DNA of 64,000 nucleotides, taken from positions 1 to 64,000 of IMG/VR virus record IMGVR_UViG_3300042945_001299; one strand, written 5' to 3'. This document shows positions 58,446 to 64,000 of the stretch, in pieces. The translations under genes and the position numbers were made by a program. Numbering within the stretch: the stretch's first letter is position 1; every line of letters starts with the position of its first letter. The DNA comes from a virus. The notes below the pieces were generated by a model. It was given only the letters and a program-made list of their open reading frames with translations, searched no databases and had not been told where the DNA came from.

Positions 58446-60037
58446 ATGATTCTCCATCCATTCCTGTAGATCATCTGAATGGCTCCGTTGTTCAGGTTCA
58501 GCACAGCACTGCTCTTGTTGTCTATCATTGCACCACAGGATCCCTGTATGGTGATCTGCCTGTGGACTCCATCGCCAGCATGACCGCTCTCGTCCTTCAC
58601 AACCATTTCCTTGCCATTGACGATGTTGTACGGAAGTATGACGGTCACAGGACCATTGTAACTAACACCAATGTAATAATCATTTCCTGTGGCATAATAG
58701 GTATTTCCTGTGACGGCAGTTGTGTTGTAAACTGCGTTCAATGCACCAGTGCCGATGAAATCAACCCAAATGATTCCCGAGTCATCGGTCACGGCATGGT
58801 ACAGAACACCAGCATCGGTGTCGAACCACATGTCTCCAGCGGACATTCCCGTTGGAGCATTGTCCTGCTCGTAGAATCGAACCGTACCCGATCCGCCCCC
58901 ACCACCAGTGATGTTGACAATGACACCACCACCAGCCTGTGTAACGGTTACTCCACTTCCACGGAAGTCTATGTCATTGATGGTGGATCGAATGTACTTG
59001 CCATTCAACTTTATGCCGACACCGCCACCCGATGCAGCAAGCCAGTCTAGTTTGGAGAGATCGAAGTTCTTGTTTGCAAGAGGAGCAAATACCTTCTCCA
59101 TCTTATCAAGAAGGTTCTTGCTGTCGAGCGTGACTATCTTCTTGGTCTTGTCGTAGACGAGTGGATACTGAACATCGATGATGGCATCCTCACCAGCATC
59201 TCCCTTGTCACCCTTGTCTCCCTTTGGACCTTGGATTCCCTGTTCACCACGATCACCCTTCGGTCCTTGCGATCCTACCTCGCCCCTCTCGCCTTTCTCG
59301 CCCTTTGAACCTTGGAGTCCCTGCGGACCCCTCTCTCCCTTTTGACCTTTGATTCCGCGTTCGCCTCTTGGTCCTTGCTCTCCACGCTCTCCTTGGGTTC
59401 CTTGCGCTCCTTGAGGACCGACCTCTCCCTGCGCTCCTTGGTTGCCTTTTTCACCTTTTTGACCTTGGTCGCCTTTTGGTCCTTGCTCTCCGCGCTCTCC
59501 TTGGATTCCTTGCTCTCCCCGTTCACCTCTTGGACCAGGTTCGCCAGTATCTCCCTTTTCGCCCTTCTCGCCGCGCTCTCCCTGCGCCCCCTGCTGTCCC
59601 TGCGCCCCAACTGGACCTCTTTCTCCAGGAAAGCCAGTATAGCCTCGTTCTCCGCGCTCACCTTTTTCCCCCTTTGGACCCTGTATTCCACCAATTGCTT
59701 TACTTTGTTCCGTAATCGCTTTAGGCTTTTCTTTCCGAGTCTTCTCAAGGGGTTTCTCCTTTGGAATGCATCTCTCCACAAGTGAGAACATCATGTCTAT
59801 CTTGAGGGGATCCCCCATAAGAACAACATGTCCGACATCTTCATTGAAGAGACAGATTCTGTGATCGCCTTCGCCTTTTCTATAGACGAACGGGTGTATG
59901 ACTTCGGATTCCGAAACCACACTGAAGTTTATTCCACGGGGGACATCCTTTAGGTTCGACTTCAACGAGAAAACATCGCCAAGGTTTCCCTTGGAGATGC
60001 TTCCTGAGCCAATGAAGCCGCTAAAGTTGTCTGCCAT
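58442..60037 (-). CDS. Collagen-like structural protein with charged repeats
   Basis: 531 residues. A globular N-terminus (1-90), then about 60 Gly-x-y triplets (about 117-290) of the charged type GPKGEKGERGERG, then a stalk and a C-terminal β domain with GDMWFDTDAGVLYHAV. The charged collagen type differs from the Gly-Ala-Thr type of the fibre at 54554. Late promoter at 60068, AGGATTCCACAGG leader. Confidence 0.8.
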   Translation of the reverse strand: MADNFSGFIGSGSISKGNLGDVFSLKSNLKDVPRGINFSVVSESEVIHPFVYRKGEGDHRICLFNEDVGHVVLMGDPLKIDMMFSLVERCIPKEKPLEKTRKEKPKAITEQSKAIGGIQGPKGEKGERGERGYTGFPGERGPVGAQGQQGAQGERGEKGEKGDTGEPGPRGERGEQGIQGERGEQGPKGDQGQKGEKGNQGAQGEVGPQGAQGTQGERGEQGPRGERGIKGQKGERGPQGLQGSKGEKGERGEVGSQGPKGDRGEQGIQGPKGDKGDKGDAGEDAIIDVQYPLVYDKTKKIVTLDSKNLLDKMEKVFAPLANKNFDLSKLDWLAASGGGVGIKLNGKYIRSTINDIDFRGSGVTVTQAGGGVIVNITGGGGGSGTVRFYEQDNAPTGMSAGDMWFDTDAGVLYHAVTDDSGIIWVDFIGTGALNAVYNTTAVTGNTYYATGNDYYIGVSYNGPVTVILPYNIVNGKEMVVKDESGHAGDGVHRQITIQGSCGAMIDNKSSAVLNLNNGAIQMIYRNGWRII

Positions 60038-60067
60038 CCTGTGGAATCCTCATCTACAATACACCTG

Positions 60068-60074
60068 TATTTAG
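60068..60074 (-). promoter_or_regulatory. Late promoter box (CTAAATA, - strand)
   Basis: 30 bases before the ATG at 60037; it follows the ThyX gene end by 3 bases. Confidence 0.65.
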
Positions 60075-60076
60075 GT

Positions 60077-60784
60077 TTACTTGTAGATTGCCTTCCACGA
60101 ATACGGGAACAGGGGTTCGATGATCTTGGCAATGGCTGCTGCGTATTCCCTAACTTCCCATTGTGCGTGTTCATCCGAACGCAGGGAGCATACTCTTGCA
60201 TATCCCGCAAGGGAACCCGTCCACCACCATTCGGTGTAAGTTCCCTGTGGTAGGACGAATCTGGCCTGTTCTGGTGCCACACCTTGCTCCAACAAACTAT
60301 TATAGGTTGCAATAGCCACATTTGACGCAACACCATAGTCTCCATCCATCAGCCTTCGGTTGATGTCAGAAGGAATGAAATCCGAAGATCCCTGCTTGGC
60401 ACCATTTGTTGGCTTGCCTCTCCAGTTGGGATTGTATACCTCAGGCTCGTCCTTGACATAGCGACGAGAAACCTCGTTCTCCACAAATCCAACCTTATGC
60501 TTGTAAAGTTGTGTTCGAATCGAAATGGGTGCCTTGATGTGAAGGCAGATCTGCGGATGCGCGAACGGCGTCCAATGATTGTGTTTGGCAAGATAGGTGA
60601 TCAGATTTCCATCTTCCTTCTCTCGGAATTCGGAAACTTCCTTTGCAAACGAAACCCTTGCCGCATTGACCACCATGAGATCGTTTCCCATGTGGTCGAT
60701 GTATCGAACAAATCCCTTGTCCAAAACATCTATCTTACCAGACTCACTCTCCGTGTTCTGCTGTGTTTCCTGCATTGTCAACAT
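60077..60784 (-). CDS. thyX: Flavin-dependent thymidylate synthase
   Basis: 235 residues. HWTPFAHPQICLHIKAPISI and QLYKHKVGFVENEVSRRYV give the FAD/dUMP-binding ThyX signature in its phage form (Lys-His-Lys ... Asn-Glu-x-Ser-Arg-Arg-Tyr). FVLPQGTYTEWWWTGS is the second conserved block. It methylates dUMP to dTMP using methylenetetrahydrofolate and NADPH. The start at 60784 has GGAG 7 bases upstream and lies within the preceding gene. Confidence 0.9.
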   Translation of the reverse strand: MLTMQETQQNTESESGKIDVLDKGFVRYIDHMGNDLMVVNAARVSFAKEVSEFREKEDGNLITYLAKHNHWTPFAHPQICLHIKAPISIRTQLYKHKVGFVENEVSRRYVKDEPEVYNPNWRGKPTNGAKQGSSDFIPSDINRRLMDGDYGVASNVAIATYNSLLEQGVAPEQARFVLPQGTYTEWWWTGSLAGYARVCSLRSDEHAQWEVREYAAAIAKIIEPLFPYSWKAIYK

Positions 60785-60965
60785 ATGTAAACTCCACGCC
60801 TTCGATTTCTGTAAATGTCTTTGCGTAGTCAACCGCTCTCTTCCAAAGTTCAGGATTCATTTCCTTGACATATTCCTGAAAATGGTGTGTGAACTCAAGA
60901 AATGCCTGTGTTATCTTCTCGGCTTCCTCGGCATCATCGTCCTCTAGATCGTCACTTTCTTCCAT
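60744..60965 (-). CDS. Small acidic hypothetical protein
   Basis: 73 residues. A very acidic N-terminus (EESDDLEDDDAEEAEK) and a helical remainder. Overlaps the primase by 22 bases and ThyX by 41, so it lies in one replication operon. Start at 60965 with GAGG upstream. Not recognised. Confidence 0.6.
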   Translation of the reverse strand: MEESDDLEDDDAEEAEKITQAFLEFTHHFQEYVKEMNPELWKRAVDYAKTFTEIEGVEFTYVDNAGNTAEHGE

Positions 60966-62002
60966 CGGGCAAACCTCAACTTTGCTTCTGCGCCACTGCA
61001 TATGCTGCTCTTCATGGCTTTCTGTATGCTAGACACGCTCATGCCAGCGACAACCATGTCGTTGATGTCCTTGTGCGTGATTCCGCCATCCCATATCACC
61101 ACTTCATGCCCAAGGTCGATGTGCTTCTTCAACTGAGAAACGACAGCGGTGTTTCTAGGCTCATTATCTAGCGCAAAGATCAATCTTCTGCCCGACAAAG
61201 GCTTTGGAATGTTTGAACCATCATTGATTCCGATCATTGCAACTGCATTCGGAATGAAGAGCGAGTCGAGTGGTCCTTCAAAGACATAGACATCCCCATC
61301 GGAGTCCAGCCGCTCCATTCCATACCACAACTTCTCAATGGTCTTGTCTCCCTTGAGAGTGATGTATCGTGCCGTTCTTCGTGCATTTCGATCATCCACA
61401 ATCGACAATGCCCTTCCCTGAGCAGCGACCATGCTGCCGTGCTTGTCAAAGATGGGAATGACGAGTCTTGGGGTGGACTCCACCGCTGCCTCGGGATCGA
61501 CAAGCCTTGCCCACTTTGCGAAATCGCTTGAATAGTAGAGTATGTCCCAATGCTTTCTTGGTATCTGCCTCAACTCTACAAACTGCCTACAGACATGGTT
61601 GTCTGGAAGTTCAGAAACCTTCTTGAGTTTGTCAAGAGGTGTACCCTCTTTTGCCTGAAAAGGCTTCTTGAAAAGCCCGAACATCTCTTCCTCCTTTGGT
61701 TTGGTGTAGTTTGAATGCCCCGTCTCACCGTTTCTCCACCGTTCAAGGGAGTACTCCTTGCACATCGCTGGTGCAAAGAGTTCAAGAAACTTATACATCG
61801 TGTGGCTTGCACCGCAGTTATGACATCTATAGAACATGTCATTTTGCTTTTGGTAGAAATATCCACGCGCCTTTGCCTTGTTCTTCTTTGAGTCTCCGCA
61901 AAGAGGACATCGGAAGTTGGCTAGATCCTGCTTCTTCCAAGCGAATCTATCAAGACGCGGTGAGAGAAGATTTATGTACTTCTTGTCGATGAAAAGTGAC
62001 AT
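60944..62002 (-). CDS. DNA primase, gp61-like
   Basis: 352 residues. A CHC2-type zinc finger (Cys32, Cys35, Cys60, Cys63) near the N-terminus, then a linker and a Toprim core: VYVFEGPLDSLFI with the catalytic Glu, FALDNEPRN with Asp, and a final KDINDMV. It makes RNA primers and works with the helicase directly upstream, whose stop overlaps this start. Confidence 0.85.
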   Translation of the reverse strand: MSLFIDKKYINLLSPRLDRFAWKKQDLANFRCPLCGDSKKNKAKARGYFYQKQNDMFYRCHNCGASHTMYKFLELFAPAMCKEYSLERWRNGETGHSNYTKPKEEEMFGLFKKPFQAKEGTPLDKLKKVSELPDNHVCRQFVELRQIPRKHWDILYYSSDFAKWARLVDPEAAVESTPRLVIPIFDKHGSMVAAQGRALSIVDDRNARRTARYITLKGDKTIEKLWYGMERLDSDGDVYVFEGPLDSLFIPNAVAMIGINDGSNIPKPLSGRRLIFALDNEPRNTAVVSQLKKHIDLGHEVVIWDGGITHKDINDMVVAGMSVSSIQKAMKSSICSGAEAKLRFARWKKVTI

Positions 62003-63396
62003 CAGTCGAAATTCCAGTCATCATATTTATCGTTCGCGGAAGGTACTCCGTTTCCCTTTCCGTTGCCCTTAACACCATCTTCACTCTTCCCAAAGCCCTC
62101 GTCCCCGACGATTGGGCTGTCCACATCAAGCAACTTCATCTTCGACCTATCGATCCCGACAACAAACTTCTTGCTGCGGGAGACATCATTGTACCGATTC
62201 TTCAACTGCTTGACCATGACCTGACCCTGCTCCTCAAGTTCCTCGGTGGAGATCAGGGCAAACATGAGATCGGCAGTCGCAGGAAGTCCGAACGATTCGG
62301 ATGTATTCTCAAGCCCCACATCGGTGTTGTTGAATCCACCTCGGTTGACCTGAGTCGCTGAGAAGATCGGAACCTCAAACTCCACCGCAAGACCACGAAG
62401 TTCCTCAGCAATTGCCTTGACGAATGTATAGGAGTTGACCGATGCATTCATCTTCAGACGAGCAGAGGCACAGATGTTCAGATAGTCGATGAAGATGATG
62501 TCTGGCTGAAAGTTCTTCTTCATCTTCAGATCGTTCAGCAATGCACGGAAATGATTCGCATTGGCAGTTGCCGTTGGATACTCCTTGATGATGAGCCTAC
62601 CCGTGTACTTCTTGCGAATCTGCTGCATCTTCTTGTTGTAGATGTCGGCAGGAAGTTTCTTGAGATCCTCCATGGCAATGTCCATGAGGTTGGCATCGAT
62701 GCGCTCCGCGATTCGTTCCTCTGCCATCTCACAGGTGATGTAGAGGACATCAAGGTTCTGTGTCAGGCAAGCCGATGCATGGTGACACATGAACAATGAC
62801 TTGCCCACACCCGTACCCGCCATGATGATGTTGAGGGTCTTGCGCGGAACACCACCATTCGTGATGGTGTTGAACTGCTCAATGTCGAATGGAATCTTGT
62901 TCTCCACCCTGTGGTAGAACTCGTATCGCTTTCCATAGTCTTCGATGTAGTCGTGACCGATGTGCGTATCGAATGAAACAGCAAGCGCATCGGAAAGCAT
63001 CTTCGGCAAGGATCCGACATCCTTGTCCTTGGACTTTCCATCGATGATGTGGATCGACTCAAGGATGGCATTGTAGATTGCCTTGTCCTTGCAGAACTTT
63101 TCTGTGTGGTCGATGAGCCACTCAAGATCGGGACTCTTGCTGTCATCGAACATCTTGTCAAGGTTCTGAATGCATTGCTTCATCACCTCTGGCTCGACAT
63201 TCGTCTTAGCATCAAGGATGATTTCCAAGGCACCGCGAGTGGGCATGGAGTTGTACTTGTCGAGATAGTCAGACACCATTCTGAAGATAATCTTGGTGTC
63301 CCTATCAGCGAAATAGTCCTCCTTGAGGAAGGGGAGGACTTTTCGGAAGTACTGGTCGTTGCGTGTCAGTTCACGCAGGATGGTCAGTTCGATCAT
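62002..63396 (-). CDS. Replicative DNA helicase, DnaB/gp41-like
   Basis: 464 residues. The N-terminal primase-interaction domain is followed by a RecA core: Walker A GTGVGKS (194-200), IIFIDYLNI as Walker B (about 305), SATQVNR as motif 3/H3 (about 345) and KNRYND ... KFVVGIDRSKM at the end. A disordered Gly/Lys tail ends in DDWNFD. Unwinds DNA at the fork as a hexamer. Good sigma70-like promoter upstream. Confidence 0.9.
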   Translation of the reverse strand: MIELTILRELTRNDQYFRKVLPFLKEDYFADRDTKIIFRMVSDYLDKYNSMPTRGALEIILDAKTNVEPEVMKQCIQNLDKMFDDSKSPDLEWLIDHTEKFCKDKAIYNAILESIHIIDGKSKDKDVGSLPKMLSDALAVSFDTHIGHDYIEDYGKRYEFYHRVENKIPFDIEQFNTITNGGVPRKTLNIIMAGTGVGKSLFMCHHASACLTQNLDVLYITCEMAEERIAERIDANLMDIAMEDLKKLPADIYNKKMQQIRKKYTGRLIIKEYPTATANANHFRALLNDLKMKKNFQPDIIFIDYLNICASARLKMNASVNSYTFVKAIAEELRGLAVEFEVPIFSATQVNRGGFNNTDVGLENTSESFGLPATADLMFALISTEELEEQGQVMVKQLKNRYNDVSRSKKFVVGIDRSKMKLLDVDSPIVGDEGFGKSEDGVKGNGKGNGVPSANDKYDDWNFD

Positions 63397-63403
63397 GTAG
63401 GTA

Positions 63404-63431
63404 AGTATATCTCAAGAGATATTGAAGTCAA
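63404..63431 (-). promoter_or_regulatory. Sigma70-like promoter of the replication operon
   Basis: On the - strand TTGACT (63431-63426), 16 bases, TATACT (63409-63404), just before the helicase start at 63396. It leaves a leader of only about 1-2 bases, like the CobS- and CobT-like genes. Confidence 0.7.
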
Positions 63432-63434
63432 GCA

Positions 63435-64000
63435 TCACAGCCGATGAATATTTTCACGATAGAACTTTTCGTTTGGGTAGAAATCGGGAGTGGATGCATC
63501 AGGACGCATCTGTATTGGGCGACCATACATGGAAATTGCTGAAGATTTATTCGGATCAATAGGCGCATCAGGTTGATACTTATGATTAAAAATCCAGTCT
63601 GTATTGAACTTTGAGTATTTTCCCGCAGCCTTTACCATATTTTCTGCATTTGTTTCTGCCGTATCTGTGTGATTAATGAGACAATTGGAACGGTATACTC
63701 TCATTGATTTCTTTTTTGCAACTTCCCAACGCCACAACCAATCCCCATCTTCTTCACCAACTCCTAGAAGTCGTTCATCAAAATAACCCACATCAAATAA
63801 ATCGTTTCTATACAAAGAGAAGTGTGAAAACGAGAAATTGATTCTAAAAGATTCATCTTTCAGTTGAGAATTATGCATAAGCATCTGCTCATATTCATCA
63901 AAGAAACCGTCCATGAGAGAAACATCATCATTCAAATTCAAGCAGTATGGAGTGCTTGTATGGTTGAAGCAAGTATTCCACATATACGAGCAACCACGAA
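63435..64000 (-). CDS. Glycosyltransferase-like protein, partial
   Basis: C-terminal part only; the frame is open through the window edge, so the internal Met at 63983 is not the start. YCLNLNDDVSLMDGFFDEYE resembles the Asp-x-Asp region of GT-A (family 2) enzymes and FDVGYFDERLLGVGEEDGDW matches the Glu-Asp acceptor-site loop. Glycosyltransferases in large phages modify DNA bases or virion surfaces. AT-richer than the helicase. Confidence 0.65.
   Translation of the reverse strand, partial: RGCSYMWNTCFNHTSTPYCLNLNDDVSLMDGFFDEYEQMLMHNSQLKDESFRINFSFSHFSLYRNDLFDVGYFDERLLGVGEEDGDWLWRWEVAKKKSMRVYRSNCLINHTDTAETNAENMVKAAGKYSKFNTDWIFNHKYQPDAPIDPNKSSAISMYGRPIQMRPDASTPDFYPNEKFYRENIHRL

Noticed and set aside
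60077-60832. Longer ThyX start at 60832
   Set aside because: The extra residues overlap the acidic-protein gene without a ribosome binding site; ATG 60784 has GGAG 7 bases upstream.

Overview
The window looks like part of the genome of a lytic, T4-like tailed phage (myovirus) of a Gram-negative bacterium. The evidence is a DnaB/gp41-type helicase next to a gp61-type primase, a gp32-type single-stranded DNA-binding protein with a zinc site next to a gp33-type late-transcription coactivator, CTAAATA/TATAAATA late promoters, collagen-like tail fibres, and many proteins with an N-terminal tag like the T4 capsid-targeting sequence. There is no integrase, rRNA or CRISPR array. The host is unknown. 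A dockerin-like repeat on one spike recalls Planctomycetes-type proteins, but that is only a hint.

Layout. 1-6.5 kb: seven tRNAs in a row and three more scattered among small genes, one HNH endonuclease and one capsid-tagged protein. 6.6-19.3 kb: an early/middle block on the + strand with higher GC by eye. It holds about thirty small genes, many behind a near-identical GGAAACACACAATG leader, with one more tRNA at 12.3 kb. It also encodes a lysozyme-like protein, a CobS-like AAA+ ATPase, an LpxH-like phosphoesterase, a DksA/TraR-type zinc finger and a CobT-like metallopeptidase/VWA protein. The CobS-like and CobT-like genes share an inverted repeat upstream. 19.4-32.3 kb: a late + strand cassette of proteins probably packaged in the head, namely acetyltransferase-like, zincin, ADP-ribosyltransferase-like and nucleotidyltransferase-like proteins, basic repeat proteins and a RuvC-like nuclease. 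32.3-39 kb: mainly - strand, with a split DUF6267-like protein, a PD-(D/E)XK nuclease, ssb and gp33. 39-46.2 kb: three + strand virion or spike genes. 46.3-60 kb: - strand spikes and collagen-like fibres surrounding a class II (B12-dependent) ribonucleotide reductase that has an HNH endonuclease gene on each side. 60-64 kb: ThyX, primase, helicase and a truncated glycosyltransferase.

How it fits together. NrdJ and ThyX supply deoxynucleotides, and helicase, primase, ssb and the PD-(D/E)XK and RuvC-like nucleases serve replication and recombination. gp33 should work with a gp55-type sigma factor, not seen here, at the late promoters that drive the structural and cargo genes. Sigma70-like promoters (TTGACA, mostly N16, TATACT-like) drive tRNA, early and replication genes. 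The co-occurrence of CobS-like and CobT-like genes with a cobalamin-dependent reductase suggests, but does not prove, phage control of cobalt or B12 supply.

Start codons were often moved downstream from the longest open frame to an ATG with a good ribosome binding site. Several genes too short for routine ORF calling are included.
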